A stretch of DNA of 16,402 nt from Candidatus Methanogaster sp. UBA203 (GTDB lineage Archaea > Halobacteriota > Methanosarcinia > Methanosarcinales > Methanogasteraceae), in contig DASC01000206.1 in NCBI GenBank assembly GCA_002503595.1, forward strand, positions 1-16,402, in the 5' to 3' direction. The translations under genes and the position numbers were made by a program. Shown in pieces: positions 7,862-14,466 of the stretch. The first letter of the stretch is position 1. Every line of letters starts with the position of its first letter. Under the pieces are notes generated by a model that worked only from the letters and a program-made list of their open reading frames with translations, searched no databases and was not told the origin of the DNA.

Positions 7862-8263
7862 ATGCGATGCAGAGACATGCCAGAATATAGACACACAAAA
7901 GGGATCGATAAAATAATCGAACCTTTCAAGAAGAATATGGACGTGATCTCGATCTACCTCTTCGGCTCTTATGCAAGAGGCAGAGAAAAGCCATTCTCTG
8001 ACATAGACATCTGCGTGGTTGCTGACAGAGACGCAAACAGGGAGGAGATACTGAGCCACTCATCTAAAAAGATAGATATTTCCATATTCCACGATCTACC
8101 CCTGACCATGAGGTTCAGAGTCCTTAAGGAGGGGAAATTAGTCTTTTCAAGAGATGAACTCAAACTGCACCGGATAATAGTCGCAACCATAAGGTCATAC
8201 CTCGACTTCAAACCGCACATACTGAGAAGAACAGAACGGGTGCTGGGGGTGCGAAATGTTTGA
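7862..8263 (+). CDS. mntA: MntA-type antitoxin nucleotidyltransferase
   Basis: This is a minimal nucleotidyltransferase, the antitoxin of the MntA/HepT family, which is known to transfer AMP to a tyrosine of the HepT toxin. The signature GSX10DXD is complete: G35-S36, then ten residues, then D47-I-D49. A third acidic residue follows at D72 in KIDIS. The length of 133 residues is usual. The ATG directly follows the TAA of the dockerin gene; a second in-frame Met at residue 6 (7877) is an equally possible start. The 3' end overlaps hepT by eight bases, as expected for a coupled pair with the antitoxin made first. Confidence 0.88.
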   Translation: MRCRDMPEYRHTKGIDKIIEPFKKNMDVISIYLFGSYARGREKPFSDIDICVVADRDANREEILSHSSKKIDISIFHDLPLTMRFRVLKEGKLVFSRDELKLHRIIVATIRSYLDFKPHILRRTERVLGVRNV

Positions 8264-8672
8264 TCTGGAGCGATTAACAAAGATCATAAGCGATATCTAT
8301 AGATATCTGGATGATCTGGAAAGGATGGAACTAACAGACATGCGCGACCTCGATGACATAAAGAATTTTTATGCAGTTTCGATGATTCTATTCACGCTCA
8401 TCAACCGGGTTATCGATCTCGGAGATGAGATTGTGACTTCGAGAAATCTTGGAGTTCCCGGGACATACCGGGAGATCTTCAATCTTCTGGAGCGGGGCAA
8501 GGTAATCGATAAAGAACTTGCCAGCGATCTTTCAAATCTGGTGTATCAGAGGAATATTCTTGCCCATGAATACCATAACCTGACCGAGAAGGATGTTTTC
8601 AGGACGTATCGCAGGGTGCCTGTTATCAGGAAGTTCGTAGAACGGGTGAAGGAAAATATAAAGCATGTTTAA
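8256..8672 (+). CDS. hepT: HepT-type HEPN toxin ribonuclease (DUF86)
   Basis: This 138-residue, mostly helical protein is the HEPN partner of MntA. It has the catalytic RX4HXY motif intact as RNILAHEY (R99, H104, Y106); the tyrosine is the residue AMPylated by MntA in studied systems. HepT proteins dimerise and cleave RNA, including tRNA. The start is set by a GGGGG stretch eight bases before the ATG and by overlap with the end of mntA. Both genes look intact, so the pair is probably functional. Nothing indicates a role beyond toxin-antitoxin or anti-phage defence. Confidence 0.88.
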   Translation: MFDLERLTKIISDIYRYLDDLERMELTDMRDLDDIKNFYAVSMILFTLINRVIDLGDEIVTSRNLGVPGTYREIFNLLERGKVIDKELASDLSNLVYQRNILAHEYHNLTEKDVFRTYRRVPVIRKFVERVKENIKHV

Positions 8673-8681
8673 TGATTTTCT

Positions 8682-8722
8682 CGTCTGTCAGGTATTCGGA
8701 GTTTTAATCGGGATGCCTAAAT
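8682..8722 (+). repeat. Imperfect direct repeat, copy 2
   Basis: Second copy of the segment at 5963-6004, located just after hepT. It differs from copy 1 by transitions only across the core of 33 bases, plus a one-base spacing change after CGTCTG. It does not precede a start codon on either strand, so it is not obviously a promoter here. Confidence 0.5.
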
Positions 8723-8739
8723 TCGACCCCCGCCCAGGC

Positions 8740-8754
8740 GGAAAGTATTTATTA
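8740..8754 (+). promoter_or_regulatory. Likely promoter of the ferredoxin gene
   Basis: GGAAAG followed by TATTTATTA resembles a BRE plus TATA box. With the usual spacing, transcription would start near 8776, just before the dyad at 8780-8809, giving a leader of about 55 bases. Confidence 0.45.
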
Positions 8755-8779
8755 CACCTACCTGATAATCCGATTGTAC

Positions 8780-8809
8780 TATACATTTCGCGTTAGAGCG
8801 AAGTGTATA
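8780..8809 (+). promoter_or_regulatory. 12-bp inverted repeat in the ferredoxin leader (operator or RNA hairpin)
   Basis: TATACATTTCGC (8780-8791) pairs with GCGAAGTGTATA (8798-8809) around a six-base loop GTTAGA, with one T-G wobble. It sits at or just after the predicted start site and ten bases before the Shine-Dalgarno sequence GAGGAG (8820-8825). A symmetric DNA site at the start point fits a repressor operator; the same sequence would also fold as a leader hairpin in the mRNA. Confidence 0.6.
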
Positions 8810-8831
8810 AACATAATAAGAGGAGATAAAT

Positions 8832-9011
8832 ATGACCGTAATAGTAAACGAAGAAGAATGTACAGGATGCGGAACATGCGTGGACGAGTGCCCTGCAGAA
8901 GCAATCTCCCTGAACGATGACGACGTCGCTGTGATCGATCAGGATGAGTGCACCGAGTGCGGAACCTGTGTGGACGCCTGTCCTGCAGGAGCAATAACGA
9001 TGGAAGACTGA
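8832..9011 (+). CDS. 2[4Fe-4S] ferredoxin, 59 residues
   Basis: A small soluble electron carrier with two clostridial-type cluster motifs, CTGCGTCVDECP (C10, C13, C16, C20) and CTECGTCVDACP (C40, C43, C46, C50). The two halves are clear internal duplicates. It is very acidic, as expected for a low-potential ferredoxin that interacts with oxidoreductases. The start is set by a strong GAGGAG six bases upstream. It has its own leader with a TATA-like box and a 12-bp dyad. A T-rich tract follows the stop, so it may be transcribed alone, or with asd by read-through. No partner enzyme is encoded beside it, so the redox partner is unknown. Confidence 0.97.
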   Translation: MTVIVNEEECTGCGTCVDECPAEAISLNDDDVAVIDQDECTECGTCVDACPAGAITMED

Positions 9012-9026
9012 AACGGTCGTCCATCA

Positions 9027-9042
9027 TTTTATTTTTTTTTTT
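9027..9042 (+). terminator. T-rich tract, likely archaeal terminator after ferredoxin
   Basis: Four T, one A, then eleven T begin 15 bases after the ferredoxin stop. Archaeal RNA polymerase terminates at such tracts without a hairpin. It ends only 10 bases before the asd ATG, so some read-through or a promoter overlapping the tract would be needed to express asd. Confidence 0.6.
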
Positions 9043-9052
9043 ATTGATTATT

Positions 9053-10078
9053 ATGGAAACGATAACAGTTGGCATACTCGGGGCAACCGGCGCTGTCGGG
9101 CAGCGGTTTATCGAGGCACTTTCGGACCACCCATGGTTTGAACTGACCGCACTTGCAGCATCAGAGCGCAGCGCTGGCAAGCCATACTCGCGCGCTTCCA
9201 ACTGGAGACTCTCGTCTCCGCTCCCGGACGAAATCGGGGAGCAAGTTGTGGTTTCCATGAAGCCGGAAGAAGTCGAAGCAGACATAGTCTTCTCAGCGCT
9301 GCCAGCGGATGTTGCGCGCACCGTCGAGCCAGCGTTCGCCCGCGCTGGAGTCATGGTTGCGAGCAATGCGTCGGCATTCAGGCAGGAACCGGATGTACCG
9401 CTCTTAATCCCTGAGGTAAATTCCGATCATCTCGGTCTGCTCGAGATCCAGCGAGAGGCGCGGGGCTGGGACGGTGCGATCGTGACCAACCCGAACTGTT
9501 CTGTGATCATGCTCGCTGTCACGCTAAAGCCGCTTATGCAGTTCGGGATCACGGATGTCAAGGTTGCGACGATGCAGGCGGTCTCAGGCGCGGGATACGA
9601 TGGCGTGGCATCGATGGCAATTCTTGATAATGTCGTCCCGTATATCGGTGGTGAAGAGGAGAAGGTCGAGAACGAGGCACAGAAACTGCTCGGAAGATTC
9701 GATGGCAGCTCTGTCGTCGACGCTGAGTTCGATGTGAGTGCAAGCTGCCACCGGGTGCCGGTTCTCGATGGGCACACCGAGGCGGTATGGATAACGATGG
9801 CTGATGACCCCACACCTGCTGAAGTTCGGGACGCATTCTTAAATTTTGATCCGGGACTTGATCTCCCGACCGAACCGGAGCGCGTGATCATCGTCCGTGA
9901 CGAACCTGACCGACCGCAGCCGAGACTGGACCGGGATGCAGGCGACGGCATGAGCGTCTCTGTCGGGCGCATCAGGAATGGGATCAGGTATATCGCGATG
10001 GGGCACAACACGGTTCGAGGTGCGGCTGGCGCATCGGTGCTGAACGCTGAGTTGATGCTTAAGTCGCGGCTATTGTGA
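9053..10078 (+). CDS. asd: Aspartate-semialdehyde dehydrogenase
   Basis: This enzyme reduces aspartyl phosphate to aspartate semialdehyde with NADPH, the branch point to lysine, threonine, methionine and isoleucine. The 341-residue protein opens with the Rossmann motif GILGATGAVGQRF, has the catalytic cysteine in NPNCS (C149) and the active-site SCHRVP (H233, R234). Length and sequence fit the archaeal/fungal-type branch. The frame is open further upstream into the ferredoxin gene, but homology begins at METITVGILG, so the ATG at 9053 is chosen. No Shine-Dalgarno sequence is seen. The last 20 or so codons and the following bases are duplicated downstream at 10414-10521. Other aspartate-family genes are not adjacent. 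Confidence 0.96.
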   Translation: METITVGILGATGAVGQRFIEALSDHPWFELTALAASERSAGKPYSRASNWRLSSPLPDEIGEQVVVSMKPEEVEADIVFSALPADVARTVEPAFARAGVMVASNASAFRQEPDVPLLIPEVNSDHLGLLEIQREARGWDGAIVTNPNCSVIMLAVTLKPLMQFGITDVKVATMQAVSGAGYDGVASMAILDNVVPYIGGEEEKVENEAQKLLGRFDGSSVVDAEFDVSASCHRVPVLDGHTEAVWITMADDPTPAEVRDAFLNFDPGLDLPTEPERVIIVRDEPDRPQPRLDRDAGDGMSVSVGRIRNGIRYIAMGHNTVRGAAGASVLNAELMLKSRLL

Positions 10079-10146
10079 GCAGTCCATCAAAACCTGCCCA
10101 ACCATGCGGATCAGATTTACCAGACATGCAACGTTCAAAATCGCTC

Positions 10147-10371
10147 ATGAAAGGTAACATCAGATACGATACGGATGTGGACATCGCAATGATCATACTC
10201 TCCGATAAGAAACTTGCTTATGAAACCGAGATGAACGACGTTATCGTTGGTTTTTCGGAGGATAACGAACCAATCTGGCTGGAGATCCTCGATGTGAGCA
10301 GCGGATTTCTGCCAAGACTCGCCGATGCTGTAAAGCGCACTGGAAGGTCTGTAGAGGTTTCGGTTGCGTGA
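10147..10371 (+). CDS. DUF2283 family small protein
   Basis: The 74-residue product has the pattern of DUF2283: IRYDTDVDIAMIILSDKK, then a VIVGFSEDNEPIWLEILD block near residues 32-49. The family's function is unknown; in some genomes its members sit next to DUF4258 proteins in pairs proposed to be toxin-antitoxin systems, but no such partner is seen here. The frame is open back to a GTG at 10075, overlapping the asd stop; the ATG at 10147 is preferred because the domain starts at once and the family is about 60-75 residues long. The gene lies between two copies of the asd 3' end. The C-terminal 20 residues are not part of the recognised pattern. Confidence 0.7.
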   Translation: MKGNIRYDTDVDIAMIILSDKKLAYETEMNDVIVGFSEDNEPIWLEILDVSSGFLPRLADAVKRTGRSVEVSVA

Positions 10372-10413
10372 TCTGGAATTCGGGCGTGTGATGATGCAAA
10401 TCCGGATGTTGGG

Positions 10414-10521
10414 GGATACAATACAGTTCGGGACGCGGCTGGCGCATCGGTGCTGACCGCTGAGTTGATGCTTAAGTCGCGGGCTATTGTGAGCGGTTGA
10501 TCAAAACCTGCTCAGCCGGGC
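10414..10521 (+). pseudogene. Duplicated 3' fragment of asd
   Basis: This is a copy of 10001-10108 displaced by 413 bases. The core 10435-10482 differs from 10022-10069 at one base. An extra G follows, which shifts the frame, and similarity continues past the asd stop to about 10521. It would encode NTVRDAAGASVLTAELMLKSR, the last asd residues, with no upstream gene body. The upstream 20 bases differ from the original by six transitions. It is a gene-end duplication, not an expressed gene. Confidence 0.9.
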
Positions 10522-10525
10522 GACC

Positions 10526-10535
10526 AATTAAATTA
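10526..10535 (+). promoter_or_regulatory. TATA-like box of the UPF0104 gene
   Basis: AATTAAATTA is centred about 28 bases before the ATG at 10559, which predicts a nearly leaderless mRNA and supports that start over the upstream TTG at 10538. Confidence 0.5.
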
Positions 10536-10558
10536 GATTGCAGCCCCCACTCTCTAAT

Positions 10559-11587
10559 ATGAAGTGGCTTGCAAAGACGATCGCTATATGCGCGATCATA
10601 AGCATACTCTCGATGGTCGCGGTTCTTCTCTACACATCCACCGAAGATACGCTACCAAGTCTCTGTGCAGTAAAGCCAGTCTACCTGCTGGCAGCGGTTC
10701 TCCTGCACATCCTCTCTTACGGCATCTGGGGGTGCCGGATATCGGTGCTCTGCAGGAGTCTTGGCGAGCATGTGGGTATCATCAAGTCAACCGAGATCGC
10801 AACCTCCAGCTTGCTTATGATGGCGGTCACCCCATCGAGCGCGGGTGGTGAGCCGGTCATGGTGTATATGCTCACGAAGGAAGGGATAACGCCTGGGAAG
10901 TCGTCAGCGATCGTTGTTGCAGGGAGATTATTCGATGCAGTCTTACTGCTCCTTGCGCTGCCGCTCGCAATAATCACGCTGAAGAGCGTATCGTTCGAAC
11001 TCGACATCCTCCTCATAGCTGCCGCGCTTACCATAGTGCTGGCGATATCCGCATTATGGATAATCATATTCAACCACGGCCGGTTTATCTCGGCTGTTAC
11101 CGCGGTCTCTGAGAGGCTCTTTCGTATTGTCGGACTCGGAAAGATCCCTGATACGATCATCGGAAGGATAGAAGAGGAGATAATCGAGTTCAAGGACGGT
11201 TTCATAACAGGCGCCCGCGGCAGGAGATCGGACATGCTTCTCGCAGCCGGTGCAACCATCCTCTTCTGGACAGTCGAGTTCATGCTCATTCCCCTCATCC
11301 TCTACGGGCTCAATGTGCCGGATGCATTCTCCTTGATCACGGTCGCGTTTGCAGCCCAGGTGATCATCTCGATCGTCATGGTCGTGCCCCTGACACCGGG
11401 CGCGTCAGGAGTTGCAGAACTCTCATCCACCGCACTGCTGGCTACCTTCATACCGCTGCATCTCGTTGGCATCGTGGTGATCTGCTGGAGGGCGGTGACC
11501 TACTATCTAAACGTGATCGTGGGCGCGTTCGTGAGCATCAGGATTATGAAGAACATGGATTACATCAAAAATCGGTTCTCCAGGTGA
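10559..11587 (+). CDS. LPG-synthase-TM / UPF0104 family membrane protein
   Basis: An integral membrane protein of 342 residues with about eight hydrophobic helices. It belongs to the family of the membrane half of lysylphosphatidylglycerol synthase (COG0392, UPF0104), recognised by the conserved TPSSAGGEP in the first third and PLTPGASGVAE in the last third. Bacterial relatives move or modify lipids; in archaea the stand-alone form is annotated only as a possible flippase, and its substrate is unknown. There is no soluble aminoacyl-transferase domain. The start at 10559 is supported by a TATA-like box 28 bases before it and by the lack of coding pattern upstream. It stands alone, with 74 bases before the next gene, which has its own TATA-like box. 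Confidence 0.88.
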   Translation: MKWLAKTIAICAIISILSMVAVLLYTSTEDTLPSLCAVKPVYLLAAVLLHILSYGIWGCRISVLCRSLGEHVGIIKSTEIATSSLLMMAVTPSSAGGEPVMVYMLTKEGITPGKSSAIVVAGRLFDAVLLLLALPLAIITLKSVSFELDILLIAAALTIVLAISALWIIIFNHGRFISAVTAVSERLFRIVGLGKIPDTIIGRIEEEIIEFKDGFITGARGRRSDMLLAAGATILFWTVEFMLIPLILYGLNVPDAFSLITVAFAAQVIISIVMVVPLTPGASGVAELSSTALLATFIPLHLVGIVVICWRAVTYYLNVIVGAFVSIRIMKNMDYIKNRFSR

Positions 11588-11629
11588 GTTCGTTTCATTC
11601 TCGATCCGCAAATCATCGGGGCAGCATCA

Positions 11630-11640
11630 TTTAATTAGTT
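11630..11640 (+). promoter_or_regulatory. TATA-like box of the ATPase/TPR unit
   Basis: TTTAATTAGTT is centred about 28 bases before the ATG at 11662, with no Shine-Dalgarno sequence, so a leaderless bicistronic mRNA is likely. Confidence 0.5.
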
Positions 11641-11661
11641 ATAAGGTCGTAATCACTAAAT

Positions 11662-12912
11662 ATGCCGACCGGATCAGAGGGCAAGGTGGTGAAAGCGGAC
11701 ACTCTGAAAGATATGTACCGCGTTTTTGCTTATGAGCCGTTGACCAGGGACGATTTCGGGTATTATGTAAAGAGAGAAAGCCCGAGAGAGAATTTCAGAC
11801 TGGGTCTGTTGTGCGGCGGGGAGCGGTACCTGCTTGCCGGACATAGCGGCTGCGGCAAATCAACCGAACTGATCAGATTATCCGATGAGTTAAAAGATGA
11901 TTTCTTTGTTGTTTATTTTTCAGTGGAAGGGGAACTGGACATCGATGATCTGCAATGCGAGGATGTATTGGTTGCAATCGGGCTTAAGATATTCAAAGAG
12001 GCTAAACGATTAGAAGAGGATGGGTCGATCGAGAAATTAAACACCGATATCATAGATGACTTCTACGAATTCCTCTCTGATGTAACAGAGATAAAAGTAG
12101 AGGAGAGAATAAAAGAAAAGGGGGCCCGGGCTAAACTAACATATTTACTCAGTTTTTCGGGCTGGTTAAAGAGTGAATCAAGAACCAGAGTGGAGATGCG
12201 AAGAAAGCTGGAGCATCGATTGAGCGATCTTATCGAGAGAATCGATAACATGGTATATGAGGCAGAAATCAAGACAAAAAAACCTGTTCTTGTCATAGTA
12301 GACGATCTGGAGAAGATACCACGGATAGACGCGGCAAAGAAGTTGTTTTATGAAGATATAGGCGTGTTATTACAGATAAAACCCAGAATGATCTACACAA
12401 TTCCTATTTCGCTGGTACTTGATCCGATTTTTGCTCAGATCAAATCGAGATTTGATGATGACCAGACGCTTCCGAATATAAAGATAAAAGATAGAGATGG
12501 TAACCCATTAACAGGCGGCAAAGAATTTTTTGAGAATTTTGTTAATAATCGGATAGGGAACAAACAATTGATCGAGGGAGAAGCTCTGGATTTTGCGATT
12601 GAGATGAGTGGTGGGGTTCCCGGGCAGTTTGTGAACATCATACGGAATTCCTCCATATATGCTCTGCAGGATGGAGATGATTGTATAAAAAAGAAACATA
12701 TAGAATTGTATGTACACAAGGAACGGAGAAGTTTTGATCGGTTTCTCAGTTATGACGATATTGAATTTCTGAAAGTGATTCGTGATAACAAGGATGCAAG
12801 AGACGGAAATACTTTATTAATACTTCTTCACTCTTTAAGCATCCTTGAGTACCAGAATGATAACAACTGGTTCGATGTCAATCCGATCATCGTACCGCTG
12901 TTAGAAAAATGA
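11662..12912 (+). CDS. P-loop ATPase of AAA/STAND type with C-terminal winged-helix-like region
   Basis: The 416-residue soluble protein has Walker A GHSGCGKST (60-68), Walker B VLVIVDDLEK (209-218), a probable sensor-1 strand IYTIPIS (244-250), and a sensor-2/GxP-like segment MSGGVPGQFVNIIRNS (315-330). Residues about 360-416 look like a winged helix, as found after the ATPase domain in STAND and Orc1-like proteins. Residues 100-200 are a charged helical insertion. No transmembrane segment or nuclease motif is seen. The ATGA overlap with the next gene shows the two are translated together. The gene is AT-richer than asd and the UPF0104 gene. The specific function is unknown; the layout suggests a nucleotide-driven switch whose sensor is the TPR partner. 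No close named family is recognised. Confidence 0.8.
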   Translation: MPTGSEGKVVKADTLKDMYRVFAYEPLTRDDFGYYVKRESPRENFRLGLLCGGERYLLAGHSGCGKSTELIRLSDELKDDFFVVYFSVEGELDIDDLQCEDVLVAIGLKIFKEAKRLEEDGSIEKLNTDIIDDFYEFLSDVTEIKVEERIKEKGARAKLTYLLSFSGWLKSESRTRVEMRRKLEHRLSDLIERIDNMVYEAEIKTKKPVLVIVDDLEKIPRIDAAKKLFYEDIGVLLQIKPRMIYTIPISLVLDPIFAQIKSRFDDDQTLPNIKIKDRDGNPLTGGKEFFENFVNNRIGNKQLIEGEALDFAIEMSGGVPGQFVNIIRNSSIYALQDGDDCIKKKHIELYVHKERRSFDRFLSYDDIEFLKVIRDNKDARDGNTLLILLHSLSILEYQNDNNWFDVNPIIVPLLEK

Positions 12913-14291
12913 TCGATGCAAACGATCTGCTGGATGTCGAAAGCGAACTTGGGCGGATTGTTACGGAGTTGGAAGTATCAAAAGATACCGGTGATGTCAT
13001 AATTGCGGTATGCAATGATTTTTCCCTGCGGAAATTGGTAACAGATGAGATTATAGGGAGAACAGGGTATAACAGATACGACATACATCTTGATGAGAAA
13101 AACAAGAATTTGCCGAAGATATTATCTGAAGAAAAGGATGAGATATTGGATTCCATCGTTTTTGTTCATGGGATAGAGAAAGCAGAGCCAGAGATCTATC
13201 GATATCTAAATTTCCAGCGGGATATATTCTATAAACTGAAGCAGAGGGTTGTTTTGTGGTGTTATTCCGGGTTTGTCAGGAATCTCCTAAAATATGCAGC
13301 TGATTTCTGGCGGTTCAAGGGAAATACTTATGAATTCGATTTAAAGGCGGAAATACAGTTTCCTGTTGTTCAATATATGCTCTCGAAGGAGATATATTAC
13401 AGAGACATAGATGAGTTGAACAGCAGAATAAAAATTTTTGAATATTTGTTGAAAGAGGTTAAAAGCGACAGAGAGAAAGCAGATATGCTCCGGAAAATCG
13501 GGATGTTTTACTATCTAAAAGGTGAGTATGACACTGCGCTGGATATATACAACCAGGCACTTAAAATCGCAAAGTCGCTTGACGATCAACTTAGAGTAGC
13601 ATACACGCTTCATAACATTGCAATAATTTATCGGGAAAAGGGAGAGGATGATGTCGCGATGGACCTGTACAATCGGTCACTCGAAATCAAAAGATCGCTT
13701 GGCGATCAACTGGGAATAGCGCATACGCTTCACGAGATTGCGATGATCCATCAGGAAAGGGGTGATTACGATACTGCACTGGATATGTACAATCAGTCAC
13801 TCGAAATCAAAAAATCGCTTGGCGATCGCCAGGAAATAGCGTATACGCTTCACAACATTGCGATGATCCATCAGAAAAAAGGTGATTACGATACTGCACT
13901 GGATCTGTACAATCAGTCCCTTGAAATCACAAAGTCGTTTGATGATCGGGGAATATCGTATCCGCTTCACAACATTGCGATGATCCATCAGGAAAAGGGT
14001 GATTACGATACTGCACTGGATATGTACAACCAGTCACTCGAGATCGAAAGGAAGCTCGGCGACCAACGTGGAATTGCGATAACCACTACAGAGATCGGAC
14101 GATTATTTTTAGCTACAGGAAGATACAAAGAAGCACTGCAAAATTTCATGACTGCCGCCGAAATATTTGAAAAATTAGATTCGCCTAACACAATAATAGC
14201 GCTCAATTACATCGACGCCATGAAACAGGAACTCGGCGAGACGCTGTTCAACCAGTATCAGAAGGAGATCGAGTCGTGTCCTCCTGCATAA
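12909..14291 (+). CDS. TPR protein with N-terminal P-loop-like domain lacking Walker A
   Basis: The 460-residue protein overlaps the ATPase gene by ATGA. Residues 1-148 have the strand pattern of a P-loop fold: VIIAVCND (30-37), a Walker-B-like DSIVFVHGIE (81-90), and a late strand RVVLWCYSGFVRNLL (113-127) followed by AADFWRFKGNTYEFD. No GxxxxGKS motif is present. A similar LNxxRD...VLW...DFW...FEF region occurs before TPRs in several STAND-associated proteins (from memory). Residues 190-428 are six TPRs of about 40 residues, kinesin-light-chain-like (DYDTALDMYNQSLEIKKSLGD). TPRs bind proteins or peptides, so this is the likely sensor or scaffold for the ATPase. The short C-terminal tail has no known motif, and no catalytic effector domain is visible. 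Confidence 0.82.
   Translation: MIDANDLLDVESELGRIVTELEVSKDTGDVIIAVCNDFSLRKLVTDEIIGRTGYNRYDIHLDEKNKNLPKILSEEKDEILDSIVFVHGIEKAEPEIYRYLNFQRDIFYKLKQRVVLWCYSGFVRNLLKYAADFWRFKGNTYEFDLKAEIQFPVVQYMLSKEIYYRDIDELNSRIKIFEYLLKEVKSDREKADMLRKIGMFYYLKGEYDTALDIYNQALKIAKSLDDQLRVAYTLHNIAIIYREKGEDDVAMDLYNRSLEIKRSLGDQLGIAHTLHEIAMIHQERGDYDTALDMYNQSLEIKKSLGDRQEIAYTLHNIAMIHQKKGDYDTALDLYNQSLEITKSFDDRGISYPLHNIAMIHQEKGDYDTALDMYNQSLEIERKLGDQRGIAITTTEIGRLFLATGRYKEALQNFMTAAEIFEKLDSPNTIIALNYIDAMKQELGETLFNQYQKEIESCPPA
13476..14192 (+). repeat. Six tandem 120-bp TPR-coding repeats
   Basis: Units start near 13476, 13596, 13716, 13836, 13953 and 14073. Units 3 to 5 are very alike in DNA as well as protein; GGTGATTACGATACTGCACT occurs in all three. 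Unit 4 is 117 bases because one codon is missing in its GDRQEIAY segment. The close DNA match points to recent tandem duplication within the array. Confidence 0.85.
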
Positions 14292-14466
14292 CCTGCTCCA
14301 TCGCCCTTGAAAACCGCCCCTTCCACTCATCCATCATCCCCACAAACGCCACCCCCTTGGAATACCATGTCGCAGTCCAGCAGCTGCGTCTCAAGAAGCG
14401 AGCGTGAGACCTACAACGACCGTGGTCTTCCCTGCCGCCTTTTCCGCTTGCAACCGATATGATCAC
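14248..14466 (-). pseudogene. Broken start of a MinD/Mrp-type P-loop ATPase
   Basis: A GTG overlapping the stop of the IMP cyclohydrolase gene opens a frame reading IISVASGKGG, the start of MinD/Mrp-family ATPases. About two bases are then missing: in another frame the sequence continues AGKTTVVVGLTLA, and after a further one-base shift LETQLLDCDM, matching the expected GKGGxGKTT...LLDCD. The rest of the gene is not recognisable; the open frame runs on with KGVAFVGMMDEWKGRF and ends at 14248, overlapping the end of the TPR gene on the other strand. It is thus a frameshifted and truncated remnant of a gene once translated together with its neighbour. Confidence 0.75.

Noticed and set aside
8948..9052. 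N-terminal extension of asd by 35 codons
   Set aside because: The extension overlaps the second cluster motif of the ferredoxin and crosses the T tract; homology to aspartate-semialdehyde dehydrogenase begins at the ATG at 9053.
8779..9366. 195-codon frame on the minus strand
   Set aside because: It is antisense to the ferredoxin gene, the T tract and the start of asd, all of which have clear motifs.
9427..10011. 194-codon frame on the minus strand
   Set aside because: Antisense to the catalytic core of asd, low-complexity serine/threonine-rich product, no motif.
10083..10520. Similarity of the ATCAAAACCTGC strings near 10085 and 10500 to the mcm upstream repeat
   Set aside because: Only about ten bases are shared, and both strings are explained by the asd tail duplication.
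10717..11298. 193-codon frame on the minus strand
   Set aside because: Antisense to the UPF0104 membrane protein; no motif and no start signal.
13476..14192. Regular 120-bp repeats considered as a CRISPR array
   Set aside because: The units are contiguous, keep one open frame and encode TPRs; there are no spacers and no cas genes.
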